The notes: generated by a model from the letters alone, not told the origin. A DNA stretch of 64,000 bases from Akkermansia muciniphila (GCF_030848305.1 NZ_CP114598.1:1550001-1614000), one strand, 5' to 3'; counted from the stretch's first letter, positions 8,228 through 16,862 are shown. Made by a program: numbers and translations.

Positions 8228-9223
8228 ATGGCTATATCAACAATACCATTCCACCCGCTCGACGCCGAGAATAATCGTCGTTACAAGGTGACGAAAAAAG
8301 CAGCTCCAAAGATTGCCTGGCATAAGACAGAAGAAACAGGTTCCCACGATTGGGAAGGCTATATCCGCGTCGAGACCACTAGGGAATGTTCCTTTGTTAT
8401 TCAGATAGATGACACCGGTTACCTGGAAATCAATGGAGAGAAAGTCGTGGAACTCAAGGGCAGCAATGCGTCAAAGAAAGCCGAGGGTAAGAAGAACCTC
8501 AAAAAAGGCTTCCACTACGTCAAGCTCCACCACGAAAATTTGAAAGTCCCAGAGGCAATCGCCCCTTATCCCAATGCAGAGGAATTCGTCCCTCAAATGA
8601 ATGGGGCAGATTTGGAACTTTGGGAAATTGATGCGCCTAAGAACTTGATGACAAAGGAAGAAGCTCAAGAACTGCTGAATAACTACAAACCGGTAGGTTA
8701 TGGGGAAGGCGGCAAGAGTACGGATGGTGTATGGGCATATATAGGAGGTGGCCTTAACAAGGCTCATCTCAAGGAAATCGCTGATAATATTCCGATGGAT
8801 GCCCGGCAGTATTACAACAGTTGTGCCTTACGTGTAAGTATCGCTCTCGGCCGTTCCGGTACTTCTCTGGCGGCAGTGAGGGATGAAGGCGGAAAATTGG
8901 CCGCTACCAATATTACGTTGATGGATCCTCCCGGTAATCTTGGAGCTCTGAATCCGGACTACATAGAAGGAGGGGACACATCAAATTTGCGTAAGCATGT
9001 TGTTTTGAGTGCTGCCGTTATGACCAAGTATTTCAAGGATAAATATGGGGCAGCAGATTACACCGATGACTGGGAGGATGCCTACTCCACCCCGCAGGAA
9101 GGTGACATCCTCTTCTTTGGAGACACAAGCCATACAGGTATTGGTCCAGGGAACAATTTGGCTATTGGAAGCTATAATCACCAGGCTCTCTGGCTTCTAT
9201 ATCGGGAAACCCTGGAAGAATAA
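8228..9223 (+). CDS. PA14-like domain plus Tae4-like peptidoglycan amidase
   Basis: The 331-residue protein has two parts. Residues 40-110 (GYIRVETT, FVIQIDDTGYLEINGEKVV, GFHYVKL) resemble a PA14-like carbohydrate-binding fold. Residues 155-331 resemble type VI amidase effector 4 (Tae4, an NlpC/P60-type cysteine amidase cutting the peptide stem): SCALRVSIALGRSG holds the likely nucleophile Cys199. The C-terminal GDILFFGDTSHTG and NHQALWLL hold candidate His302 and His318. There is no signal peptide. It shares an A-rich, SD-less leader style with the capsid gene and ends in its own terminator. It could be a virion-associated lysin or a cargo toxin. Family assignment is from motif recognition only. 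Confidence 0.62.
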   Translation: MAISTIPFHPLDAENNRRYKVTKKAAPKIAWHKTEETGSHDWEGYIRVETTRECSFVIQIDDTGYLEINGEKVVELKGSNASKKAEGKKNLKKGFHYVKLHHENLKVPEAIAPYPNAEEFVPQMNGADLELWEIDAPKNLMTKEEAQELLNNYKPVGYGEGGKSTDGVWAYIGGGLNKAHLKEIADNIPMDARQYYNSCALRVSIALGRSGTSLAAVRDEGGKLAATNITLMDPPGNLGALNPDYIEGGDTSNLRKHVVLSAAVMTKYFKDKYGAADYTDDWEDAYSTPQEGDILFFGDTSHTGIGPGNNLAIGSYNHQALWLLYRETLEE

Positions 9224-9249
9224 CCTTCCGTGATAATCTCGTTTATTTC

Positions 9250-9285
9250 ACAAGGCGGATGCTCACACATCCGCCTTGTTTTTTT
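9250..9285 (+). terminator. Terminator after the amidase gene
   Basis: A perfect 12-bp stem (9250-9261 with 9268-9279) with a 6-base loop is followed by a run of T. It separates the amidase gene from the next gene and is the reason for placing that gene's start downstream of it. Confidence 0.93.
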
Positions 9286-9310
9286 AAGGAACGATACGCA
9301 TATTGATGTA

Positions 9311-10369
9311 ATGCACGTAAGGAAGAATAGCAGACTGATCTTTATCCTGACGATTCTGTTCCTCATAGGCATGGATAGCGCCATGGCCGACAGTCCTGAT
9401 GCCCCCCTGATGAGTGAAGAGCAAATCAGAGCCTGCCAGCAAGGTAATATGGATGTTCTTGCTTCCTACTTGGGGCCTGATAATCCTGTCATTATGGTCT
9501 GTGAATACAAGGCTGAATGGGAGCCTCCTACGTCAAAATCAAGCAAGGGCGCTCTGACTACATACGCCACGGTTGTTAGGTCAGTGGACGATGGTTTTCC
9601 TGTAGGGACTAAGATAAAATGGATAAGTTACTTAGAAGGTTCTATTTCGCAGCAAATGCTTGAACAATGCCTGTCTAAAGAAGGTAGACTGTCTTACATC
9701 ATTAACCCTTGGAAAAAGCAACGGGAGGAAGAGTGGGATATAGTCCATGCACAGGACGATATTCCAGAAGTATCATACAGTTTCAACTTTCTTATTGCCT
9801 ATCCTTACTATTATAATAACCTGCGAGCCATGCTCGACATCCCTATTCAACCCGTCACTTCTCCTCGTGTTGCCACGCAGACGGACATTGACAATGAGCA
9901 TGATAACTTCCTCCGTGGGACGGCCCGGCAGTTGCGCCAGAACGACATTGTCCTAGCGGTTGTCATTTATAAGACGGTGGAAACTACCCAGGAGACGATA
10001 TTCTACGCCCGCGTCATTCAGTCCCTCCGGGGAGACATTCCTGTAGAAGCCCTGGTTCAGTGGAGAGGGGCGGCGAATAATCTCCCTGTGGGCGGCTCTC
10101 CTAAAACAGAACTGTATTCGAGTTGTAATCTGAGTTATGTTCTTGCGACTTCAAAGGAGGTAGAAAAACTGCTGTGTACGCCGGAAGATTTTATTCCGGC
10201 TGACAGCATTTATGGACTGGCTTCCTACAATTTGGGAAATGACGTCAGTTTTTTCCCGATGACGGAGAGTAACTCAGGCCGCGCCATGAAAAAGCTCCTC
10301 CGTATCGAACCGGCCAAAATTACTGAAGAATCGGAGGCGGCCCGCTTCCAGCCGGAATCCGGCGAGTAA
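9311..10369 (+). CDS. Secreted two-repeat protein, possible partner or immunity factor of the amidase
   Basis: From 9311 the product is 352 residues, with a signal peptide (MHVRKN basic start, hydrophobic LIFILTILFLIG, AMA cleavage region near residue 24), so it is exported to the periplasm or beyond. The frame is open to 9230, but an earlier start would cross the terminator at 9250-9285. The mature part holds two related units: TTYATVVRSVDDGFPVG...IKW and TIFYARVIQSLRGDIPV...VQW, each followed by a GRLSYI or CNLSYVL strand. No catalytic motif is seen. A periplasmic protein next to a cytosolically made amidase recalls Tae4-Tai4 pairs, but it is far longer than known Tai4 proteins. Confidence 0.6.
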   Translation: MHVRKNSRLIFILTILFLIGMDSAMADSPDAPLMSEEQIRACQQGNMDVLASYLGPDNPVIMVCEYKAEWEPPTSKSSKGALTTYATVVRSVDDGFPVGTKIKWISYLEGSISQQMLEQCLSKEGRLSYIINPWKKQREEEWDIVHAQDDIPEVSYSFNFLIAYPYYYNNLRAMLDIPIQPVTSPRVATQTDIDNEHDNFLRGTARQLRQNDIVLAVVIYKTVETTQETIFYARVIQSLRGDIPVEALVQWRGAANNLPVGGSPKTELYSSCNLSYVLATSKEVEKLLCTPEDFIPADSIYGLASYNLGNDVSFFPMTESNSGRAMKKLLRIEPAKITEESEAARFQPESGE

Positions 10370-10408
10370 TCCGGTTTTCTCTCTACGCTTCGATTTTATT
10401 TGAATCAT

Positions 10409-10440
10409 CCCCGTTCATGAAATATGAGCGGGGCTTTTTT
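10409..10440 (+). terminator. Terminator after the secreted protein gene
   Basis: A 10-bp stem (10409-10418 with 10424-10433, one G-T pair) with a GAAAT loop is followed by C and six T. Confidence 0.88.
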
Positions 10441-10500
10441 GTGGAGGAGGTTCATTCTCCTGTTTTTTGGGGGGCGGAAGCGCAACGCGCGGCCATTTGT

Positions 10501-10938
10501 ATGGCAAAAGCATTTGATTTTATCCAGCACGGGGAAGGTATTTTCGGACTCAATTATTCCGGTGAACAGGAATTCGGAGCTATCATTTCTTCCGTTAGTT
10601 ATTCATGGTCGGCCAAAGGTGATGTAGAACTTACTGGGGACAAGGGATTGATGGAGGGAAACACGCTTTATGATTCCCGCTGTGAAATTACTTGGGAAGC
10701 CTATATGAGAAAGACTGGCACGGAAGTGCCCCACATTGGCGATATTGTTGATGTGCATGCTGATGTCTTGAATCTCTGCATCAAGAATTCCGGTGAAGAA
10801 ATTCCGGCAAAGGTGACTAAGGCCATCTGCAAGAGCGTGGATGTGAAGATGGAGACGCAGAATTATAGGAGTTTCACGGTTAAAGCTACTTATGGCCCTA
10901 ATATCGTTGCTCTGAATCCGGATATTGCTTCCGAATGA
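10501..10938 (+). CDS. Major tail tube-type protein
   Basis: The 145-residue protein starts MAKAFDFIQHGEG. The start at 10501 carries the GCAACG-N6-C-ATTTGTATG element; the longer frame would begin inside the preceding terminator. The pattern is beta-rich (GAIISSVSYSWSAKGDVELTG, CEITWEAYM, FTVKATYG), as in small siphophage tail tube proteins. Its place before the tail chaperones and tape measure supports this. Without a structure comparison the call rests on size, strand pattern and gene order. Confidence 0.65.
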   Translation: MAKAFDFIQHGEGIFGLNYSGEQEFGAIISSVSYSWSAKGDVELTGDKGLMEGNTLYDSRCEITWEAYMRKTGTEVPHIGDIVDVHADVLNLCIKNSGEEIPAKVTKAICKSVDVKMETQNYRSFTVKATYGPNIVALNPDIASE

Positions 10939-11005
10939 CAAATTTAAGGGGGTGAGCTTCACGCCTCCCCTCGCCTCAAACAAAAAATAATATAATAGAC
11001 AGAAC

Positions 11006-11380
11006 ATGAATAATATAATCAATATTGAAGATGTTAATCTCGCCAGCGCTTTGCTCGCTGCTACAGCCCCTATTGCCAAGCGGGCGGAGATAATCATTAC
11101 AGACCGGGGAGAACGGAAGGTTTTTTATTTTACGGACACCCTGGAGACGCGGGAAATGATCAGGAAGTGGAAGGATCCTGATTTCGTGAAGAACAATCCG
11201 GAAGATCCGTTTGCGCTGGTCAAGGCGGCCTTTGATTGCCGCCGCGGCATTCTGTCCGGCCTTTCCCGATTCCGGAAAATAGCCTGCATCCGTTCCAGGG
11301 ATGGGGAGAAGGTCGCCTTAATTCCGGAGAATTGTCCGGAAGAGGATAAAATGGAAATCATGGGGCGTTTGAACTCTTGA
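11006..11380 (+). CDS. Small tail-region protein of unknown function
   Basis: The 124-residue product lies between the tail tube and chaperone genes. It has an N-terminal helix (LASALLAATAPIAKRAEI), a strand-rich middle, and a C-terminal helix ending KMEIMGRLNS. No family is recognised. Proteins in this slot often help tail assembly. The leader is AT-rich (AATAATATAATAG) and lacks a Shine-Dalgarno sequence. Confidence 0.55.
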   Translation: MNNIINIEDVNLASALLAATAPIAKRAEIIITDRGERKVFYFTDTLETREMIRKWKDPDFVKNNPEDPFALVKAAFDCRRGILSGLSRFRKIACIRSRDGEKVALIPENCPEEDKMEIMGRLNS

Positions 11381-11390
11381 GTGTTGGAAT

Positions 11391-11774
11391 ATGATGAAAG
11401 ATGAGGAAAAAGCCTTGAAGCTCCGTCCCCTGTCTATTGGGAGCATGGAGCTGATGCAGCGGTTTAACTGTGGATTCATGGACGGGAGCATGAATCTGGG
11501 CTGCATTGTGGAATATATTTATATTCATACGGAGGATATTGAAACGCTTGAGTCCATGAGCCTTGAAGCGTTTAAGGAAGCCGTCCGAAGATTCAAATAT
11601 GAATTAAGCCCTGATGAAATGCAGCGTATTTCCTCCCTGGTAGGGATGCAGGCGCAGCAGGTTGATGAAGCCGCTTTTACTGTTGAGGACTCCAAAAAAA
11701 AACGGGAGGGGACAGGCCGGACTATTTTATCCAGGTGGTTTGGGCGATTGCGTCGAAAACGGGTTATCCCTTAA
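11391..11774 (+). CDS. Tail assembly chaperone, unshifted product (gpG-like)
   Basis: This 127-residue acidic helical protein ends shortly after a run of nine A (11694-11702). Its place directly before the tape measure gene is that of lambda gpG. The final 23 residues after the A run are Arg-rich and appear to be a throwaway tail, as expected when the shifted product is the longer functional form. In lambda the unshifted and shifted chaperones coat the tape measure during tail assembly in a fixed ratio. Confidence 0.75.
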   Translation: MMKDEEKALKLRPLSIGSMELMQRFNCGFMDGSMNLGCIVEYIYIHTEDIETLESMSLEAFKEAVRRFKYELSPDEMQRISSLVGMQAQQVDEAAFTVEDSKKKREGTGRTILSRWFGRLRRKRVIP

Positions 11775-11941
11775 ATTACATTAAATATGATATTCCCTAC
11801 AGCATGATCCTGCAGTTCCTGATGAGCGAGTGTGTTGCAAATGGCGTAAGCTGTTATTACACCCATGCCCGGAAGGTGGATCATGCTGATTTGGAGCGTT
11901 TGGACGCTCTGTTTAACAAGCCTGTTGATGTTGAAGAATGA
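11391..11941 (+). CDS. Tail assembly chaperone, -1 frameshift product (gpGT-like)
   Basis: The first 104 codons are those of the shorter chaperone. At A AAA AAA AAA (11694-11702) a -1 shift leads into 79 codons that read TGGDRPDYFIQVVWAIASK and stop at 11939-11941, giving 183 residues. The shifted region looks like real protein from the first codon after the A run, well upstream of the first possible independent start (GTG at 11735). The stop overlaps the tape measure ATG. This is the classic arrangement of gpG/gpGT in siphophages. Confidence 0.78.
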
Positions 11942-14058
11942 GTGCCGTAAAATTTAAATTCTCCGGAGATTCTTTGGAATTGCTCAAAGAACTGGAGAAC
12001 ATTAAGGAAAAGATCCGCGAGACCTCGGGGCAGGCGGCAAATATGCGTGTTGCTAAGGGCGGTAAGACTGACGTAGAGGGATTGGGGGCGTCTTTCAAGA
12101 AGTTATTGCCTGCAATTACGGCTGCCGGCGCTGCCGCGGCAGGATTTGGGGCGGCATGGAGCGCTGTCAAAACAGGAATCAAGGACGCGATGGATGATGA
12201 ATACATGGCGGTACAGTTATCTTCCTATACAAAAAATATTGAGTCGGCCAGGGATTTGCAGTCCCAGCTTGATCATCTGGCGGCAAATGGCGTTGTTAGC
12301 CTGGACGATTTAGGGAAAGCCGCGCAAAACCTGGCCATGCATTTCCGGACAAATAATACGGCTATCATGAGCTGGTCGGAAGTTTTTGCAGATATTGCCG
12401 CGTCCGGAAAGATTTCCGCAGAGCAGCTTTCCAATTCATGGGCGAAGGTGATGGCAAACGGATTTGCCGACTCACGGGCCATTAACCAGCTGCAGAATCA
12501 GGGCATTCCCATTATCAAGGCTTTGGCGGAAGAAGTGGGCGTGGCGGAAAGACAGGTTGTTGAGCTCGCCAAGAAGCGGGAAATTTCCGCTGACCAGTAC
12601 GTGAACGCCATGAAGAAAATGCGTTACGCGGAATTTTCCGGGAAGAATTCCGCATTGTCTAATACGACCATCGGTTCATGGGAAACGCTCAAGGCGACTT
12701 TTGAAAATGCTATGGGGGATCTGGTGAGTGATAATGTCTCAAAAACGGCCGGGCTTTTTCAGTACCTGACAGCTCGAATAGAAGAGGCCTCCGAGGTTGG
12801 TTTTCATTTTTACGCCATGAATCAAGAGAATTTATCTCTTTTTGAGATCATGTTATCTAGAGTTCAGGCTGGTTTTGCTGGTCTTACAGGGATTTTTGTG
12901 AATGGGAAGTGGGAAAATCCATATCAAGAGGGGTCGTATGACCAAAGGAAAAATCTGATTGATTACGGTTCATCTGATAAAATCAGGGAAGAAATATCCA
13001 AGGCCAAAAGCAATGATGAAATTGAGCTTGTTCAGGAGCGGCTAGGTAAAGAATGGGATGATCTTATTAAACAGCGCGGCATCCGTCAGAATTATATTGC
13101 AAACGATGGCGTAAACAGTGCAGAAGCAAAGGCGGAAATTGAGGCTATTGACAGGATGATTGCCGCCCGTCAAGAACTTCTTGAGGAAATAGAAGAAGGA
13201 GTTTTGTGGAGGGAGAATGAGAAGCAATCAATTAAAGAGATCGTAGAAAACAATCAGAAGGAAGCGAGGGCTGCCGCTGATTTGAACGATGCAATGGAGA
13301 AGCTTAATGAAACAAGAGATAAAGCAAATAAGCAAAAGCCTAAAAAGAAACAGGATGATTTATCAGTCGATGGTCTAAAGAAACAGCTTGAAGACGAATT
13401 AGCCGCTGTTCAACATATTTCCTTGGATGATTTGGAAGAGGAATTGAAATTACTTGAAAAAGAATTCCAAGCAGGAGCTTTAGATTTTAATACAGCCACG
13501 AGATACGAAAAGCTGTTATCTGTTGCTGACTCCATCCGGGAAATTAACGCTCAATTAAATAAAAAGAACAGAGCCGTTAATGATGTGAGACAGGATGCGC
13601 AGGAAGAAATTGCCATCATGCAGGCCGAACTTGACGGCGAAAAGAAAAAACGTCGCGAACTGGAAAAGCAGCGGGATGTGCGGAAGGAAATGCAATCCCT
13701 CGTGAAAAGCGGCATGAATGAGCATGACGCCCTGGGGCTGGCGGAACAGAAGGTTTCTCTGACATACAAGATTGAGGACAAAAGGGAAAGGGAGAAAAAG
13801 GAAAAAGAGGATTCCAGGGCGCGGGCGCAGGAAATATCCGATGCGTTTAAAACACGGTTTGACGCAGTACAGCAGACGCTTTCAAGCGTATCCCGTGTGA
13901 GGTCTGGTTTCGGTTCCCTCTTTAACCTGGTGGGGAAGGGGGATGCCGGCCTTTCCGCTGCCGTGGACTCCCTCACAAAGGAAGTGCAGACTTCCAACGG
14001 ATACCTCAGGACGATTGCGGAAAAGGCCGAGAAAGGCGGTGTTGCCCTCTTTAGCTGA
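11938..14058 (+). CDS. Tail tape measure protein
   Basis: The 706-residue product begins MSAVKFKFSGDSLELLKEL. It has an N-terminal helical region and an Ala/Gly-rich hydrophobic stretch near residues 55-85 (AITAAGAAAAGFGAAW). A tape-measure-domain-like middle (NGVVSLDDLGKAAQNLAMHF, GIPIIKALAEEVGV) follows, then long charged coiled coil from about residue 400 to 640. The tape measure sets tail length and moves into the host membrane during ejection. At the usual about 1.5 angstrom per residue, 706 residues predict a tail near 100 nm. Confidence 0.88.
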   Translation: MSAVKFKFSGDSLELLKELENIKEKIRETSGQAANMRVAKGGKTDVEGLGASFKKLLPAITAAGAAAAGFGAAWSAVKTGIKDAMDDEYMAVQLSSYTKNIESARDLQSQLDHLAANGVVSLDDLGKAAQNLAMHFRTNNTAIMSWSEVFADIAASGKISAEQLSNSWAKVMANGFADSRAINQLQNQGIPIIKALAEEVGVAERQVVELAKKREISADQYVNAMKKMRYAEFSGKNSALSNTTIGSWETLKATFENAMGDLVSDNVSKTAGLFQYLTARIEEASEVGFHFYAMNQENLSLFEIMLSRVQAGFAGLTGIFVNGKWENPYQEGSYDQRKNLIDYGSSDKIREEISKAKSNDEIELVQERLGKEWDDLIKQRGIRQNYIANDGVNSAEAKAEIEAIDRMIAARQELLEEIEEGVLWRENEKQSIKEIVENNQKEARAAADLNDAMEKLNETRDKANKQKPKKKQDDLSVDGLKKQLEDELAAVQHISLDDLEEELKLLEKEFQAGALDFNTATRYEKLLSVADSIREINAQLNKKNRAVNDVRQDAQEEIAIMQAELDGEKKKRRELEKQRDVRKEMQSLVKSGMNEHDALGLAEQKVSLTYKIEDKREREKKEKEDSRARAQEISDAFKTRFDAVQQTLSSVSRVRSGFGSLFNLVGKGDAGLSAAVDSLTKEVQTSNGYLRTIAEKAEKGGVALFS

Positions 14059-14059
14059 C

Positions 14060-14839
14060 ATGAACAAGGATATTAAACACACAGGCGGGTACGGATGGCA
14101 GGGAGACTTTGAAGCATCCATGTCTGATGATGGCTCCTGGTCGGCAAGCGTTTCTTACGTGGCGCTCCCCGGGGAGAAATTCACGCCTTCTTACTCTCTG
14201 CATTGTCATGTTCCGGGCTTCACGGATTTGACCCTGTCCGGTTACCAGCATTCACGGATGGCGGATTTGTGGAAAACATCCTGTACCTTTAAAAAAGACG
14301 CTCCGCAGGAGGATGAAGATCCTGACGATCCGGAACCCGGAGATCCGGACACATGGGACTTTGACCCCAAAGACACGAAAACCACCTGGGAATTTACGGC
14401 CGGCGTGGCGAGCAAGAGCATCTTTGACCATCCGAATTTCAAATCCATGTTTCAGGATAATCCGGATCTGAAGAAAGCTTATGAAGCAATTATGTCGGGC
14501 CGCGTGGATATTGAATCATTGAAGATTGATTCCAGGCTGAAAAGGAAAGATCCGTATGATTTCGGCCTGGGGGGTGTTAAATACTCCCAGGAACTTTCTG
14601 ACTTGTTCAACAAGATCATTAATAAGGGAATCACTGACTATTACACAAGATCCTGCTCCTATTCCATCACGACCACGGAAGGAAAGGGGCCTGATGCCGC
14701 CCTTCAATCATTGATTTCTGCGGGAGGCGGCAATTTTGTAAAGATGGGGGAAGACAAGAATACCTATGGGCGGAACATGGAAACCACGCAATCCTTCTCC
14801 CAGATTTTGGAAGAAGGAATTTTGATTATTGGCTCATGA
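14060..14839 (+). CDS. Distal tail protein of unknown family
   Basis: The 259-residue product starts MNKDIKHTGGYGWQG just after the tape measure stop; an upstream open frame overlaps the tape measure gene and is ignored. A striking acidic run (EDEDPDDPEPGDPDTWDFD) near residues 87-107 separates an N-terminal strand region from a C-terminal half. The gene overlaps the next by 4 bases. Position suggests a baseplate or tail-tip component. No homologue is recognised. Confidence 0.6.
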   Translation: MNKDIKHTGGYGWQGDFEASMSDDGSWSASVSYVALPGEKFTPSYSLHCHVPGFTDLTLSGYQHSRMADLWKTSCTFKKDAPQEDEDPDDPEPGDPDTWDFDPKDTKTTWEFTAGVASKSIFDHPNFKSMFQDNPDLKKAYEAIMSGRVDIESLKIDSRLKRKDPYDFGLGGVKYSQELSDLFNKIINKGITDYYTRSCSYSITTTEGKGPDAALQSLISAGGGNFVKMGEDKNTYGRNMETTQSFSQILEEGILIIGS

Positions 14840-15424
14840 TCTGGACAAACGATTTACGGATTAACACGGACATTACGCCGGATGCCGGTAGCCACCAGGC
14901 CTACGGGACATACAGAGTGAACCGTACCGTCTCGCAATCGGAAATTGTTCCCATTGCCGGGTTCCGGCGTCCCAAATGGGCGGCCGCGTCAACCAATCCC
15001 AATGCTCCCGGCATGGTGGCGACGGGTTATAAAATCTCCCTGCATTCTCCGACGGCTTACAAGGTCACCGTAACGTACTCCTATCCATCCGAAGGTGTCA
15101 AAGAGGATGAGGAGGGCAACCCATCCTCGGATGATCCGGAAGGCGGAGGTGAGGCGAGCGAGAAATACAAAGTCAAGATCAGCGACCGTTCAAATATGAC
15201 TCTTGAACCCTTGCTGAGCTATTACAAGCTGCGGAATCCGGACGGAAGCAGCAAATATCCGGAGGGGGATATGCTGATTCTGGCCGTTTATTTGTCCGGC
15301 GGCCTTGTCATGTGCAGCAATGGACAGTACCGGCTGAAATGCGAAAAAGACGAAACGCCGGGACATATTCAATTGCCCGTTACGCCCATCACACCGTATA
15401 TCACGCTCGGGTATAAAAAAATAT
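14836..15424 (+). pseudogene. Distal tail gene, 5' part (interrupted by transposon)
   Basis: The reading frame codes for about 196 residues of tail protein up to GYKKI and then enters the transposon, where it stops at 15441. Removing the transposon and one 8-bp duplicate joins this part in frame with 19730-19980, giving a protein of 279 residues. The sequence is strand-rich with an acidic linker (VKEDEEGNPSSDDPEGGGE). A tail-tip role is inferred from position only. Confidence 0.85.
15417..15424. repeat. Left copy of 8-bp target duplication
   Basis: AAAAATAT directly precedes the left inverted end, and the same eight bases follow the right end at 19722-19729. Eight bases is the duplication length known for IS1595-family elements. 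Confidence 0.92.
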
Positions 15425-15447
15425 GGGATCTACATACTTGACTAACC
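15425..15447. repeat. Left terminal inverted repeat
   Basis: The first 23 bases begin GGGATCTACATACTTG and match the reverse complement of 19699-19721 except for one base (T to C at the fifth position). Confidence 0.93.
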
Positions 15448-15457
15448 ATCCAACAGA

Positions 15458-16195
15458 TCACTTCCAATATTCTAATAATATTGCCGCTAAAACTGATCCG
15501 ACAGCACCAAGAACAATTGTTATAATTGTTGATAAAATAAGAGTGAAAACAGGTCTTCTTTTTACAAAATCCAAGATTTGATAATATCTTTCTTTATGTA
15601 TTTTCTTTAACTCAATTTGAACTTTATCAATAATACTTCTATCGATCCTTGGATTTTCATTATGAGTTATATCATGAACACAATCATCACATAACTGCGG
15701 TTTATTAAGAGAATGAATTATATCTGTTTTAATACCACACATGTCATATAGACATCCTCTTGTTTCATCATGAGCAAAATTCGTTGGTTCATGACGTGTA
15801 GGAATACGATTTCTATATCTTTTATACAATATAGATATAGAATATAAAACCCTTAGAATAAGATTTTCTAGTGAAATATTATATATTGTCAATATATCTA
15901 CCATTTCATGATAGGTCAAACATACTCTATTATCAGAAAATCTTCTTGCGAAATAATTACCTTCTAGAGGAACATTTGTAATTACAATCAAAATATCCTC
16001 ACTATTTCTTTGAGGAATAATACTTACAAGATTAGAATCACTATAACTCCAATCTGGACCATCTGAATCGGTTGTAATTGGATATTTTCCTACTTCTCTT
16101 TCAATTTTAAATAAACAAGATTTCCATTTTATTATTTTTGAAATATCAATTAGATACGGCAAGTGCCCTAAAACAGCCAATTTTATTTTTATCAT
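15458..16195 (-). CDS. Transposon cargo: unknown His/Cys-rich protein with C-terminal membrane helix
   Basis: The 245-residue product has an N-terminal alpha/beta region and a conserved-looking middle: TRHEPTNFAHDETRGCLYDM, then LCDDC about 20 residues later. The spacing of His, Cys and CxxC suggests a metal site, perhaps a metalloprotease-like or zinc-binding fold. Residues about 215-240 form one hydrophobic membrane helix (FTLILSTIITIVLGAVGSVLAAILL). No known family is firmly recognised. It lies 53 bases downstream of the other unknown gene on the same strand, so the two probably form one transcript. The pair could be a defence, toxin or exclusion system; this is conjecture. Confidence 0.6.
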   Translation of the reverse strand: MIKIKLAVLGHLPYLIDISKIIKWKSCLFKIEREVGKYPITTDSDGPDWSYSDSNLVSIIPQRNSEDILIVITNVPLEGNYFARRFSDNRVCLTYHEMVDILTIYNISLENLILRVLYSISILYKRYRNRIPTRHEPTNFAHDETRGCLYDMCGIKTDIIHSLNKPQLCDDCVHDITHNENPRIDRSIIDKVQIELKKIHKERYYQILDFVKRRPVFTLILSTIITIVLGAVGSVLAAILLEYWK

Positions 16196-16248
16196 AAGAT
16201 TGGTAAAAAATTATATATTGTAATTTAGTGAACTGAAGATAAGTAGTT

Positions 16249-16725
16249 TTATGGTTCTTGGTAAAAATTGCCTTTGGTTATACCGAATTGTTTACACAAT
16301 CTTTCAAAAAATGGATCTTTTGTGTTGCAGACTTCTTCCATCAAAGATGTATTTTCTTCTATTATGGTGCTTTTCTCGAAAGTATCGCTTAGGCAAAAAG
16401 ACATTAAAACGACTACGGAGCGCCATCCAAAAGTCAAGGTTGGATGGTGAATATATTGATTTATAAATAAATCATGAAGTAAATTTAAACGACGTAATAG
16501 TTCATCACATTGTTCTTCTGATAAAGAAGGGTTTGGGTCATTCATCAAATAATTTTGAATGAATTTTGAATAATCAATATTATCATTTTGAACTATTTTA
16601 CTAGATTCAATAGATTGTTTTTGTATTTCCTTCGATAGGGTAACAATAATACTTGTTAGTTCGGTAAAATTAAAAATTTGATTGCCGTTTAAACGCATAC
16701 CATATGATGAAAAAGAAGAAAGCAA
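16249..16725 (-). CDS. Transposon cargo: unknown helical protein
   Basis: The 158-residue product is Asn- and Ser-rich, mainly helical, and has no membrane segment or enzyme motif. Features include SEEQCDELLRRLNLLHDLF in the middle and FFERLCKQFGITKGNF near the end. A second in-frame Met lies 9 codons in (MRLNGNQIF). It is upstream of the His/Cys-rich gene on the minus strand and may be its partner. Both are AT-rich and confined within the transposon ends. No function can be assigned. Confidence 0.5.
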   Translation of the reverse strand: MLSSFSSYGMRLNGNQIFNFTELTSIIVTLSKEIQKQSIESSKIVQNDNIDYSKFIQNYLMNDPNPSLSEEQCDELLRRLNLLHDLFINQYIHHPTLTFGWRSVVVLMSFCLSDTFEKSTIIEENTSLMEEVCNTKDPFFERLCKQFGITKGNFYQEP

Positions 16726-16862
16726 AAGTCAAGCCATTTTTACTCATTCTCCATATAGTCCAGACACATGCCTAAGTGTACGTTTATCCTAATGACTATT
16801 AAATAAAGCTCCGTTAATTTTTATACCTTTAAATTCTGAGAACAATTTTCTACTCGCCCAAT

